Positions 24,909 to 34,200 of a stretch of 64,000 nt of DNA are shown here, in pieces. Within the stretch, counting starts at the first letter, position 1. Each line of letters begins with the position of its first letter. The translations under genes and the position numbers were made by a program. The notes beneath the pieces were generated by a model. It saw nothing but the letters and a program-made list of their open reading frames with translations, had not been told where the DNA came from and searched no databases. The stretch comes from RYN-133 sp963785425 (GTDB taxonomy: Bacteria; Actinomycetota; Actinomycetes; Mycobacteriales; Jatrophihabitantaceae), in the NCBI GenBank assembly GCA_963785425.1, contig CAWAVG010000001.1, forward strand, positions 558,001 to 622,000, written 5' to 3'.

Positions 24909-24947
24909 TCGTTCGCGCAGTTGTTCGCGTAGTCGTTCGCGTAGTAC
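24905..24947 (+). repeat. Tandem 12-bp repeat after the flotillin gene
   Basis: Three near-identical units, GTAGTCGTTCGC, GCAGTTGTTCGC and GTAGTCGTTCGC, followed by a partial GTAGTAC, overlap the flotillin stop codon and fill the gap to the tRNA. Slippage during replication would explain it. It has no stem-loop and no CRISPR-like spacers. Confidence 0.75.
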
Positions 24948-24956
24948 CTGGCTGGG

Positions 24957-25030
24957 TGGAGCGGGCGACGAGAATCGAACTCGCGTAATCAGTTTGGAAG
25001 ACTGAGGCTCTACCATTGAGCTACGCCCGC
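24957..25030 (-). tRNA. tRNA-Gly (anticodon TCC)
   Basis: On the minus strand the sequence folds as a cloverleaf: acceptor stem GCGGGCG pairing with CGCCCGC, D-arm with GCTCAATGGTAGAGC, anticodon arm TCAGTCTTCCAAACTGA with TCC at positions 34-36, and T-arm with GTTCGATTC. The discriminator is T and the CCA end is encoded at 24957-24959. TCC reads the minor GGA/GGG glycine codons. No integrase, attachment duplication or other sign of an element using this tRNA was found. Confidence 0.95.
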
Positions 25031-25060
25031 AGCGGCTTGCGATGAGACACAATACCGGGC

Positions 25061-26563
25061 GTGATCAGGCGATTGGCGACAGCGGCGCTGCTCGGGGCCG
25101 TCCTGCTCGTTCCAGCGACCGTTTCGGTGGCTCCGGCCGCCACGGCCGCCACCACCCCGGCACACATTCAACGCGGTCTCGATGTCGCGCAGCGCTATGC
25201 CGCCGCCAACGCGATGCGCACCGGCATAGCGGTGCTCAATCTGACGACCGGCGAGATCTGGCAGGCAGGTGCTGCGCGGCAGCGGTTCGCGAGCGCGTCC
25301 GTGGTGAAGACCATGATCGCGACGCGGTTGCTGGCAACCGGCCAGATGCACGGGACGGTCGCGAAGAAGGCGTGGTCGATGATCACGCGTTCGGACAACC
25401 AGGCCGCCTGGGATCTCTACCCGCGCGTCGGACGCGACCACCTGCTGCCGTGGATCGAGACGCACTACCACCTGGCCGGCATCGGGGCGCCGCCGACGAT
25501 GCACGGCATCTGGGGCAGTACCCAGATCACCGCGCGGGGCATGGTGCGCTTCTACGACGCCGTCCACAACGACCACGCCGTGTGGCCCTGGTTGCTCAAG
25601 GCCATGCACGCCTACAAGCAGGTCAGCGCGGCCGGCGAGCCGAACGCGTTCGGGCTCGCCACGGCCGCACCCAAATCAGCGGTCAAGAACGGGTGGGACA
25701 CCGACCGCGACGTGCAGCACCCGTCCAACGCGATCATCAACACGACGGGCATCGCGTTCAACGACCACTGGGCAGTGGCGATCCTGTCCGAAGGTCCGCA
25801 CCGGCTCTACTACCGGCCGGGCGAGCGGATCGTGACCGGGGAAGCGCTGCGCGTCGTCCGCGGCATCACGGGCGGCCCCATCCCGGCCGTCCCCGCGCCG
25901 GAGCGAACGGTGGTGCTCGACCCGGGCCACAACGGCGGCAACAGCACGCACCTCGCGCAGATCAACCGGCGCGTCTACGCCGGCTACGGCCGTTACAAGC
26001 CGTGCAATACGACGGGCACCGCCACCAACGCCGGGTATCCCGAGCACGCGTTCACGTGGCGCGTGGCCAACCGCGTCCGCAGCATGCTCATCGCACATCA
26101 CATCCACGTGATCATGACGCGCAGCAGCGACTCCGGAGTCGGTCCGTGCGTCAACCGTCGCGCAGCGATCGAGAGCACTCGCGGCGTCAGCGCGTCGGTC
26201 GCGATCCACGCTGACGGAGCACCGTCGTCCGACCACGGCTTCCACCTGTGTGTCGACAGCCGCCGACCCGAAGGCGCAGGTCCGAAGACCCCTGGCAAGA
26301 CTCGCAATCTCAACGCCGACCTCCACAATGCGCTTGCGTCGTCGTCCGGGCTGAGTGTGGCCAACTACGTCGGACGCAACGGCTACTACTACCGCGACGA
26401 TCTCGCCGGGCTGAACCTGTCGAAGAGCCCGACCGCGTTCCTCGAACTCGGCAACATGCGCAACGGCTCCGATGCGGCCAGGCAGAGTTCGCCGTCCGGA
26501 CGGGCGCGCATCGCGGCTGCGATCACGCGTGGGATCCTGGCCTACCTCAATTCGCTCTCGTAG
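25061..26563 (+). CDS. Secreted fusion: penicillin-binding/beta-lactamase-like serine hydrolase + Amidase_3
   Basis: This 500-residue protein has a signal peptide (about 1-30, ending ATAA). Residues about 38-270 look like a class A beta-lactamase/transpeptidase fold with SVVK (S80, K83), SDN (111-113) and a KNG triad (209-211) in the right order and spacing. Residues about 284-498 form a zinc N-acetylmuramoyl-L-alanine amidase: LDPGHNG (H290), E328, SVAIHADGA (H383) and the catalytic glutamate in AFLELGNM (E462). Both domains act on peptidoglycan, so the product could bind and cut wall peptides in one chain. It starts at GTG 25061 and lies 9 bases before mshC. Confidence 0.85.
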   Translation: MIRRLATAALLGAVLLVPATVSVAPAATAATTPAHIQRGLDVAQRYAAANAMRTGIAVLNLTTGEIWQAGAARQRFASASVVKTMIATRLLATGQMHGTVAKKAWSMITRSDNQAAWDLYPRVGRDHLLPWIETHYHLAGIGAPPTMHGIWGSTQITARGMVRFYDAVHNDHAVWPWLLKAMHAYKQVSAAGEPNAFGLATAAPKSAVKNGWDTDRDVQHPSNAIINTTGIAFNDHWAVAILSEGPHRLYYRPGERIVTGEALRVVRGITGGPIPAVPAPERTVVLDPGHNGGNSTHLAQINRRVYAGYGRYKPCNTTGTATNAGYPEHAFTWRVANRVRSMLIAHHIHVIMTRSSDSGVGPCVNRRAAIESTRGVSASVAIHADGAPSSDHGFHLCVDSRRPEGAGPKTPGKTRNLNADLHNALASSSGLSVANYVGRNGYYYRDDLAGLNLSKSPTAFLELGNMRNGSDAARQSSPSGRARIAAAITRGILAYLNSLS

Positions 26564-26572
26564 GGACGGCGC

Positions 26573-27694
26573 ATGAATCCGATGCGGTTGACCGGGCCGC
26601 CCATGCCCATCCGGCTCGGCGGCGCTGTCGTCCCAGCCGTCGGTCGGGTGCGCATGTACGTCTGCGGCATCACGCCGTACGACGTCACGCACCTCGGTCA
26701 CGCAGCGACCTACATCTGGTCCGATGTCGTCGACCGCGTGCTGTCGTGGCACGGCCACACGGTGACGGTCGCGCGGAACGTCACCGACGTGGACGAGGTG
26801 CTCTTCGCCGAGGCCCGACGACGCGGCGAGCCGTATTCGATGATGGCGACGCTCCAACGCGCAACGTTCGAGGCGACGATGGCGACCTTGCGCGTGCGGG
26901 TGCCCGACCACTCGCCGACTGCCGCGCAGGCAGTCGGTCATGTCGTGCAGCTCGCGTCCGCGCTGCTGGCACGCGAACGCGCCTACGTGCGCGGCGGGAC
27001 GGTATACGCGCGCACTGCAACGGCAGCAGCGGGGATCGACCGCGAGACCGCGCTGCGACTGTCGGCCGAGTACCACGACCATCCGGACGCGCCCGACAAG
27101 GACGATCCGCTCGACGTGGCCGTGTGGCAGGAGAGCTCCGACGACGAGGTGAGCTGGCCGTCGCCGTGGGGCGAGGGACGGCCCGGTTGGCATGCGGAGT
27201 GCGCTGCCATGGTGCTCGCGCTCTACGGGCCGAGCGTCGACATCCACTGCGGCGGCGCCGACCTGGCCTATCCGCACCATGCGTGCGAGGCCGCCCTCGC
27301 CGAAGGAGCTAGCGGCGTGGCCCCGTTCGCCCGTGCGTGGATGCGCGCCGGCATCGTCAACATCAATGGCGCGAAGATGGCCAAGTCGACGGGCAACCTG
27401 GTGCTGATCGAACAGCTGCTGAAGGACTACTCCCCAGCCGCCGTCCGTCTGCTGTGCCTCAACCGGCCGTGGGCCGAACCGTGGGACTACGACCCCGCCG
27501 ATCTCGACGCGGCGTCCGCGCTCGTCGACGAGCTCTACACGGCATCGGCGCGGCCGGGCGCCGGCGAGGCCGGGCAAGCCGCAGTTCCGGCCGCCCTGTT
27601 GCAGGACCTCGACGTCCCGACCGCGCTCGCCATCGCTCTCGAGGACGGCGGCCAAGCGGCGCGCACGCTCGTGGAGCTGCTCGCGCTGTCCTGA
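26573..27694 (+). CDS. mshC: Mycothiol ligase MshC (cysteine:GlcN-Ins ligase)
   Basis: This 373-residue cysteinyl-tRNA-synthetase-like enzyme lacks the anticodon-binding domain. It shows MYVCGITPYDVTHLGHAATY (HxGH motif and first zinc cysteine), GWHAECAAM (second cysteine), GGADLAYPHHACE, and KMAKSTGN in place of KMSKS. The architecture is that of MshC, which joins cysteine to glucosaminyl-inositol in mycothiol synthesis, using ATP to make a cysteinyl-adenylate. It is slightly shorter than usual (about 410). The variant KMAKS keeps the lysines that contact ATP. It follows the amidase fusion closely and may share its transcript. Confidence 0.78.
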   Translation: MNPMRLTGPPMPIRLGGAVVPAVGRVRMYVCGITPYDVTHLGHAATYIWSDVVDRVLSWHGHTVTVARNVTDVDEVLFAEARRRGEPYSMMATLQRATFEATMATLRVRVPDHSPTAAQAVGHVVQLASALLARERAYVRGGTVYARTATAAAGIDRETALRLSAEYHDHPDAPDKDDPLDVAVWQESSDDEVSWPSPWGEGRPGWHAECAAMVLALYGPSVDIHCGGADLAYPHHACEAALAEGASGVAPFARAWMRAGIVNINGAKMAKSTGNLVLIEQLLKDYSPAAVRLLCLNRPWAEPWDYDPADLDAASALVDELYTASARPGAGEAGQAAVPAALLQDLDVPTALAIALEDGGQAARTLVELLALS

Positions 27695-27831
27695 GCGACC
27701 TCGGGTGTTCCCAGCGCCGCAGTGCGGCATTCGTGCGAATCGACGCCCGCTACTGGGTAGAGCCCGGTTATCGAGAACAGCCTCGACCGATGATCCGCGG
27801 GACGACGCCCGCGGCGCAGGAGGAGACGCAC

Positions 27832-27996
27832 ATGCCTGGTGTCGACGACGTGGATCCCGAGACGGTCTCGTTCCCCGAGGACGACGAGCCGAACGTGCCG
27901 GTGGCTGATCCGGAAGCCGAGGCGACGGCCGACGAGGACCGGGCCGCCGACGACGAGGGTCCGCTCTCGGAGTCCGACCCGAACAAGAACTGGTAA
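27832..27996 (+). CDS. Small, very acidic hypothetical protein
   Basis: A 54-residue protein with about 24 Asp/Glu residues and an ESDPNKNW end. AGGAGGAGA lies five to ten bases before the ATG, a very strong ribosome site, which is the main support. Such acidic short proteins are often seen in actinobacteria next to unrelated genes and their role is unknown. It is convergent with rdgB, 16 bases away. Confidence 0.6.
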   Translation: MPGVDDVDPETVSFPEDDEPNVPVADPEAEATADEDRAADDEGPLSESDPNKNW

Positions 27997-28012
27997 CCAG
28001 GACCTGTCCGGC

Positions 28013-28615
28013 TCAGGAGGTGGTCAGCGCCGCGAGGTGCGGGGCCAACGCCCGCAGCGCGTGCCCGCGGTGACTGATCGCGTCCTTCTCATCGGACGGT
28101 AGTTCGGCGCTGGTGACGTCGTAACTGTCGGGCACGAAGATCGGGTCGTAGCCGAAGCCGTTGTCGCCGCGCGGGGCACGGATCAGGCGTCCCCGCATCT
28201 GGCCGTCGACGACCACCTCGCCGTGTGCCGAGACGAGGGCGGCGGCACACACGAACGCGGCACCCAGCCGCTCGTCGGGGGTGTCCGAGAGCTGTGCGAG
28301 CACGAGTTCGAGGTTCGCGCGGTCGTCGCCGTGACGTCCGCTCCACCTTGCCGAGAGCACGCCCGGCATGCCGTTCAGCGCCTCGACGGTGAGCCCCGAG
28401 TCATCGGCGACCGTCGGCAGACCGGTGTGTGCGAATCCCTCGCGGGCCTTGATCAGAGCGTTGTCGGCGAAGGTCGCGCCGGACTCGGGCACCTCGTCGT
28501 AGGGCGCGACGTCATCGAGTCCGAGCACCTGCACGCCCGGCGCCGTCGTCGCCACGATGCGGCGCATCTCGAGCAACTTCTTCGGATTGCGCGAGGCGAG
28601 CAGCAGGTCAGTCAC
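28013..28615 (-). CDS. rdgB: Non-canonical purine NTP pyrophosphatase (RdgB/HAM1)
   Basis: This 200-residue enzyme hydrolyses dITP and XTP to monophosphates, keeping damaged purines out of DNA. It shows LLLASRNPKKLLEMRRI (phosphate-binding S/N/K), ESGATFADNALIKA, VADDSGLTVEALNGMPGVLSARW and FGYDPIFVPD, all typical of the family and near full length. Its start overlaps the last eight bases of rph, the gene order rph-rdgB being standard in actinobacteria; the pair should be co-transcribed. Confidence 0.95.
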   Translation of the reverse strand: MTDLLLASRNPKKLLEMRRIVATTAPGVQVLGLDDVAPYDEVPESGATFADNALIKAREGFAHTGLPTVADDSGLTVEALNGMPGVLSARWSGRHGDDRANLELVLAQLSDTPDERLGAAFVCAAALVSAHGEVVVDGQMRGRLIRAPRGDNGFGYDPIFVPDSYDVTSAELPSDEKDAISHRGHALRALAPHLAALTTS

Positions 28616-29333
28616 CGCCGAGGGCCTCGCGTTGCAGCTGCGTCAGGGAGGCACATCCCGTCACCGCGAGGTCGAGCAGCGCGTCGAGTTCGTCACGGCG
28701 GAACGGAGCGCCCTCGGCTGTGCCCTGCACCTCGACGAACTCGCCGGCACCGGTGACCACGACGTTCATGTCGGTCTCGGCGCGCACGTCCTCCTCGTAC
28801 ATCAGGTCGAGCCGGGGCTCGCCGTCGATGACGCCGACCGAGATCGCCGAGATCGAGTTCACCAGCGGGTCGGGACGGGCGAGTGAGCCCTTCTGGCGCA
28901 GCCACTCCACCGCATCGGCCAAAGCGACGTAGGCACCGGTGATCGCCGCGGTGCGCGTACCGCCGTCGGCCTGCAGCACGTCGCAGTCGATCGAGATGGA
29001 GTTCTCACCGAGCGCGGAGAGGTCGATGGCCGCACGCAGCGACCGTCCGATCAGCCGGGAGATCTCGTGGGTGCGACCGCCGATCTTGCCGCGCACCGAC
29101 TCGCGGTCGTTGCGGGTGAGGGTCGCGCGCGGCAGCATCGCGTACTCGGCGGTCACCCAGCCGAGGCCGCTGCCCTTGCGCCAGCGGGGCACTCCCTGCT
29201 GCACGGACGCGGCGCACAGCACTTTGGTCTCGCCGAACTCGACCAGGGCGGAGCCCTCGGCGTACTTCTGCCAGTCGCGGGTGATCGTGACCGGACGGAG
29301 TTGGTCGGCGGCCCGACCGTCGGGGCGTGGCAT
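28608..29333 (-). CDS. rph: Ribonuclease PH
   Basis: This 241-residue phosphorolytic 3'-exonuclease trims tRNA precursors. It begins PRPDGRAADQLRPVTI and includes FGETKVLCAASVQ, GWVTAEYAMLPRAT, RGKIGGRTHEISRLIGRSLRAA, DCDVLQADGGTRTAAITGA and DLMYEEDVRAETDMNVV, all conserved. The ATG at 29333 is chosen over an upstream in-frame codon at 29372 because PRxDGR is the family's usual N-terminus. Upstream lies a region with palindromic and repeated elements shared with the divergent ABC operon. Confidence 0.96.
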   Translation of the reverse strand: MPRPDGRAADQLRPVTITRDWQKYAEGSALVEFGETKVLCAASVQQGVPRWRKGSGLGWVTAEYAMLPRATLTRNDRESVRGKIGGRTHEISRLIGRSLRAAIDLSALGENSISIDCDVLQADGGTRTAAITGAYVALADAVEWLRQKGSLARPDPLVNSISAISVGVIDGEPRLDLMYEEDVRAETDMNVVVTGAGEFVEVQGTAEGAPFRRDELDALLDLAVTGCASLTQLQREALGGD

Positions 29334-29361
29334 GTCGACGAGCCTACGGAGCCGGGCTGAC

Positions 29362-29419
29362 GCGGCTGACATCAGCCGCTGTGGACGGTGTCAGCGCCGT
29401 GTGACCGCGGTGTCAGCGC
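29362..29419. promoter_or_regulatory. Palindrome and phased direct repeat between rph and the DrrAB-like operon
   Basis: GCGGCTGA-CA-TCAGCCGC (29362-29379) is a perfect 8-bp inverted repeat, and CGGTGTCAGCGC occurs at 29386-29397 and again at 29408-29419, 22 bases apart, that is, two helical turns. The group lies 20-77 bases upstream of the exporter ATG (29439) and 29-86 bases upstream of rph. A regulator binding on one face of the DNA fits; the exporter is the more likely target, since such transporters are usually induced. Which protein binds is not known. Confidence 0.5.
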
Positions 29420-29438
29420 GGTCAGTGACCGTGAGGGC

Positions 29439-30410
29439 ATGACGCAACGCAATCTTGACCACGCGATCGAGGCGCACGGCCTCACGAAGCGTTTCGGTGA
29501 CACCCAGGCGCTCGACGGCATCGACTTCGCCGTGCGGCCCGGCACGGTGCTCGGCGTACTCGGCCCGAACGGCGCCGGCAAGACCACCGCCGTGCGCATC
29601 CTCACCACCCTGCTGCGCCCCGACGCCGGTTCGGCACGGGTCGGCGGTTTCGACGTCGTCCGCGATGCCGAGCAGGTGCGCCGGCACATCGGGCTCACCG
29701 GTCAGTACGCGTCGGTCGACGAAGACCTCACCGGTACCCAGAACCTCGTGATGATCGGTCAGCTGCTCGACCTGGCGACGCGCGATGCGCGCACGCGTGC
29801 CGGCGAACTGCTCGAGTGGTTCGACCTCGCCGACGCGGCGAACCGCGTCGCCAAGACCTACTCCGGCGGCATGCGGCGCCGGCTCGATCTCGCCGCCTCG
29901 CTGGTCGGACGGCCGGACGTGATCTTCCTGGACGAGCCGACAACCGGGCTCGACCCCGCGAAGCGCGAGGACATGTGGGACGTGGTGCGGCAACTCGTCA
30001 TCGACGGCTCCACGGTGCTGCTGACCACGCAGTACCTGGAAGAGGCCGACGCGCTGGCGGACGAGATCACTGTCATCGACCATGGCCGCGTCATCGCCCA
30101 CGACACCCCGCACGGTCTCAAGCGCGTCGTCGGCGGCCAGCGCCTGTCGGTGCGACCGTCCGACCCGGCTCAGCTCGAGCCGCTGCGCGGGTTGCTCGCC
30201 GAACTCACCGGCGCGACACCGGAGGCCGACGGGCGCGACCGGCTCACCGTGAAGGTCGACGGCGACGACATCCTGCCGGTCGCGGTGAATCGTCTGCATG
30301 CGGCGAACATCCGCGTCGACGAACTCTCACTCCACCTGCCGAGCCTGGACGAGGTGTTCTTCACCCTGACCGGCGCCCGCACCCGCAACGACATCGAGGA
30401 GGTCGCATGA
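29439..30410 (+). CDS. DrrA-type drug-exporter ABC ATPase
   Basis: This 323-residue ATPase has Walker A GPNGAGKTT, Q-loop LTGQYASVDEDLTGTQNL, signature YSGGMRRRLDLA, Walker B VIFLDEPTTGLDP and TTQYLEEADALADEI. These are hallmarks of the daunorubicin-resistance DrrA family, including the C-terminal LPSLDEVFFTLTG motif (about residue 300) needed for partner contact. Its stop overlaps the permease start (ATGA). The pair should export a hydrophobic compound. No biosynthetic cluster is visible nearby, so it may serve general resistance. Confidence 0.92.
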   Translation: MTQRNLDHAIEAHGLTKRFGDTQALDGIDFAVRPGTVLGVLGPNGAGKTTAVRILTTLLRPDAGSARVGGFDVVRDAEQVRRHIGLTGQYASVDEDLTGTQNLVMIGQLLDLATRDARTRAGELLEWFDLADAANRVAKTYSGGMRRRLDLAASLVGRPDVIFLDEPTTGLDPAKREDMWDVVRQLVIDGSTVLLTTQYLEEADALADEITVIDHGRVIAHDTPHGLKRVVGGQRLSVRPSDPAQLEPLRGLLAELTGATPEADGRDRLTVKVDGDDILPVAVNRLHAANIRVDELSLHLPSLDEVFFTLTGARTRNDIEEVA

Positions 30411-31225
30411 CCACCGTCCTGGAAGCTCCGCCGGCGACGACGATCACGACGACGCCGTCGCCCCGCACCCGCTATCTGCGCCACGCACTCGTCGTGGCCA
30501 AGCGCAGCCTGATCAAGACGTGGCGCACGCCCGAACAGCTGATCGACGTCACCATCCAGCCGATCATCTTCCTGCTGCTGTTCGTGTACGTGTTCGGCGG
30601 CGCGATCTCGCACGGCTCGCAACACGACTACCTGCAGTACCTGCTGCCGGGCCTGCTCGGCCAGGGCATCGCGATGGGCAGCATCGCGCTCGGCCAGAAC
30701 CTCAACGCCGACATCGAGAAGGGCGTGTTCGACCGGTTCCGGTCACTGCCGATCGGGCGGCTCGTGCCCCTGCTCGGCGCGGTGATGGCCGACTTCTTCC
30801 GGTACCTGATCATGTGCTCGGTGTTCCTCGGCTTCGGCTACGTGCTCGGTTTCCGGGTGCAGACCGATGTGGCCGCGGCGATCGCCGCGATCGCCGTCGC
30901 CATCGGCTTCGCGTTGTGCTTCGCGTGGGTGTCGGTGTGGGTCGGCATGAAGGCCCGCACGTCCGGCGCGGTGCAGGGCATCATGTTCCTGCTGATCTTC
31001 CCGCTCTCGTTCGGCAGCAGCACGTTCGTCCCGATCGACTCGATGCCCGGATGGCTGCAGGCGTTCACCAAGGTCAATCCGATTACGCACCTGGTCGGCG
31101 TCGTGCGCGGCCTGATGATCAACGGCCCGGTGGCCGCGCACCTGCTGTGGACCGGGATCTGGGCGCTCGGGCTGCTCGCGGTGTTCGTGCCGCTCGCACT
31201 GCGCGCCTACAAGCGGCGAATCTAG
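30407..31225 (+). CDS. DrrB-type ABC-2 exporter permease
   Basis: This 272-residue membrane protein has six hydrophobic helices and the ABC-2 signature region: RTPEQLIDVTIQPIIFLLLF, QNLNADIEKGVFDRFRSLPI and FPLSFGSSTFVPIDSMPGWLQ, the last just before TKVNPITHLV. This is the DrrB clade. It starts at ATG 30407, preceded by GAGGAGGTCGC, and is coupled to the ATPase. Its stop lies 14 bases before the convergent AfsR-type regulator gene. Confidence 0.92.
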   Translation: MTTVLEAPPATTITTTPSPRTRYLRHALVVAKRSLIKTWRTPEQLIDVTIQPIIFLLLFVYVFGGAISHGSQHDYLQYLLPGLLGQGIAMGSIALGQNLNADIEKGVFDRFRSLPIGRLVPLLGAVMADFFRYLIMCSVFLGFGYVLGFRVQTDVAAAIAAIAVAIGFALCFAWVSVWVGMKARTSGAVQGIMFLLIFPLSFGSSTFVPIDSMPGWLQAFTKVNPITHLVGVVRGLMINGPVAAHLLWTGIWALGLLAVFVPLALRAYKRRI

Positions 31226-31239
31226 CGCTCGCACCGCAT

Positions 31240-34200
31240 CTAACGCTCTGACAGGGCCTCGGCCGGGTCGAACCGCTTCAGGGCGGCGTCCCGGTCGAGG
31301 CTCTTTCCGCGCACATAAGCGGTATCGAATCCGTCCGCGCCCAGCGCCGTCGTCAGTTCGAGCACGAGCCGCCCGATCTCGATCGAGCTGCGATCGTCGG
31401 CGCCGCGCAGCGTCGCGGCGGCACCGAGCACTTCGGCGGCGTCGTCGTGCCGGCCCTGGGCAGCGAGCACGGCGGCGACGACCACGCCCACGAGCGATTC
31501 GATCGGGGCATCGCGGGTTGCCACGGCGGCGGTGTAGGCGCCGGTCAGCAGCGAGACCGCGTCCGCGCGTTCCGGCTCGTCGACGCGCAACCGCGCAGCC
31601 AGTGCCAGTGTGATCGCACGGCCGTGCGACATCGCCGGGTGCGCGGGCGGAAGCGCGGCGAGCCGTTCCAGCGCTGTGTCGCTCATGGCGCGGGCGACCT
31701 CGGTGTCGCCGAGCTGACGCTCGACCTCACCGAGCATGCTGAGCATGAACACCGACTCGAGTTGGGCGCCGGACTTCTCGGCGAGATCGACCGCGCGCTG
31801 CATGAGCTCTCGGGCGCGGACTCCGTCACCGCGCCGGAGCAAGACGTCGGACAGGCGCACCAGCAGAAACGTCTCGTCCTCGGTCGAGGTCAGCAGCCGC
31901 ATCAGCTCGAGCGCCTCCTCGAACGCCGTCTCGGCCTCGTCCAGCCGGCCCTGCAGGGTGAACAGCGTGGCGAGCGCACTCAGCGAGTTCGCCAGCCCCC
32001 ACCGTTCCCCGATCGCACGAAAGTCCTTCAGCGCGATCGTGATGTCGTCCTCCATCGCGGCGATGTCGCCGTCGTTCTCGGCGACGTTCGCGCGGAACAT
32101 GCGCGCAGCCGCGCGAGTCCATTCGTGATCACTGGCGAGGCCTTCGACGAGCAGCCGCTCGGTGAGCTCGCGCAACCCCGCGAAGAACGCGATCGCCGGG
32201 CGCAGGATGCCGAGCAGCGGACGGTCGTCGAGCCGGGTGTCCGCCAGCCGCTCGGCGATCACGGCCAGGTGCCGCATCCCCTGCTCGGCGTCGTCCAGCC
32301 GCGCACCGGACGACGCCGCGCTCATCGCGGCCAGCGCCGCGGCGATCCACCGCAGCCGGCTGTCCTCGGCACCAGGCACATCGAGGGCGTCCTGCAACCA
32401 CGGCCCGAGGTCGTGGCTGCCGGTCATCATCGAATACGCCCCGAGGTCGACCGCGATCTGCAGCGCACCGTCCGCGTCCTCGGTGTCGCACCGGAACCGA
32501 AGTGCGGCAAGGATGTTCTCGCGCTCGTCGTTGAGCCGCTCGAACCATGGCAACTGGTCGGCGCTGATCAGGTGCTCCTGCGCGAGACAGACGAGTTCCG
32601 CGAAGTGGTCGGCGTGCCGCGCCCGGACCGCCTCGAGTTCCCCGCGCTCGGCCAACCGTTCGGCGCCGTACTCACGGATGGTCTCGAGCATGCGATAGCG
32701 CTCGCCCTCGGCGACGCGTTGCAGCAGCGACTTGTCGAGCAGCGACGCGAGCAGGTCGGCGATCGCCTCGGTGGGCAGCCGGTCGTCACTGCACGCCGCG
32801 GTAGCGCTCGCAACGGTCACGCCGGCCGGGAAGACCGCGACCCGCTCGGCGAGCAGCCGCTCGTCGTCGGTGAGCAGCTCCCAGCTCCACTCGACGACCG
32901 CGCGCAGTGTGCGATGACGTGGCAGCGCGGTGCGGCTGCCGCCGGTGAGCAGACGGAACCGGTCGACGAGCCGCTCGGCAATGTCGTTGACCGACATGGC
33001 ACGCAGCCGAGCCGCCGCCAGTTCGATGGCCAGCGGTAACCCGTCGAGACGGCGCACGATCTCGACGACGGCGGCGATGTTGTGTCCGTCGATGACGGCG
33101 TCGGGACGGGCCGCCGCGGCGCGGTCGACGAACAGCCGAACCGCGGAGAACCCGAGCGCGAAGTCGACGCCGCTGCCGTCCGGCGGTTGCCCGAGGGGCG
33201 GGACCGCGAGCACGACCTCGCCGATGATGCCCAGCGGTTCGCGGCTGGTGGCGAGCACGCGCAGCTGCGGGCAGCGTCCCAGCAGGTATTCGGCAAGACG
33301 CGCGCTCGCGTCGATCACGTGCTCGCAGTTGTCGAGAACGATCACCGCGGACTTGTCGGCGAGCACGTCGACGAGGCGGGTCTCGGCGTCGAGCGTCGCC
33401 GTGGCGGCGGAGCGCCGATCGAGCAGGTGCTTCTCGCGCAGGCCCAAAGCACCGAGCACGACCTGCGCGACGTCGGCGCCGTCGGTGACCGCCGCCAGTT
33501 CGACCAGCCAGACCCCGTCCGCGGCGACCAGGCGCGCGCCGGCCTCGCAGGCGAGGCGGGTCTTTCCCGCGCCGCCCGGCCCGACGATGGTGACCAGCCG
33601 GTTCTCATCCAGCACCTTCGCCACCCGGGCGAGTTCCTCGTCGCGGCCGACGAAGCTGGTGAGTTGCGCGCGCAGGTTGGTCCGCCGGTGCGGCACCTTG
33701 TCGTCCGTCTCCCCGCGCAGCACCGCGAGGTGTGCGGCCCGCAACTCGGCGCCGGGATCGACGCCGAGTTCGTCGGCGAGCCGGTGGCGGGTCAGCTCGT
33801 ACACCCGCAGCGCATCGGCCTGGCGACCGGCCGCGGCGAGCGCGGCAACAAGAGTGGCCGCAACGCGTTCGTCGAGCGCGTGCTCCTCATGCAGCGCGGC
33901 GAGGTCGGGCAGTGCCTGCTCCGCGTCGCCGAGCGCGACGTGCACCGTGGCCCGATCGACCATCGCGGTCAGGCGCAGCCGTTCGAACCGCGTCACCGTG
34001 GACGGGTCGGCAGTCATCGGGCCCCGCCACAACTCCAACGCCTGCTGCAGCGCCGACGACGCCTCGACCAGGTCACCCGCGCGGAGCGACCGACCGCCCG
34101 CGGCCACCAGCTGCTCGAACCGGGAGGCGTCGACCGCGTCCGGCTCGACCGCGAGTCGGTAGCCGGCCGTCGACTGCGTGATCGTCGCCGCGTCCCCGAG

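Noticed and set aside
24905..24947. Short tandem repeats next to the tRNA considered as a CRISPR remnant or attachment site
   Set aside because: Units are contiguous 12-mers without spacers, do not match the tRNA sequence, and no cas, integrase or phage gene is near.
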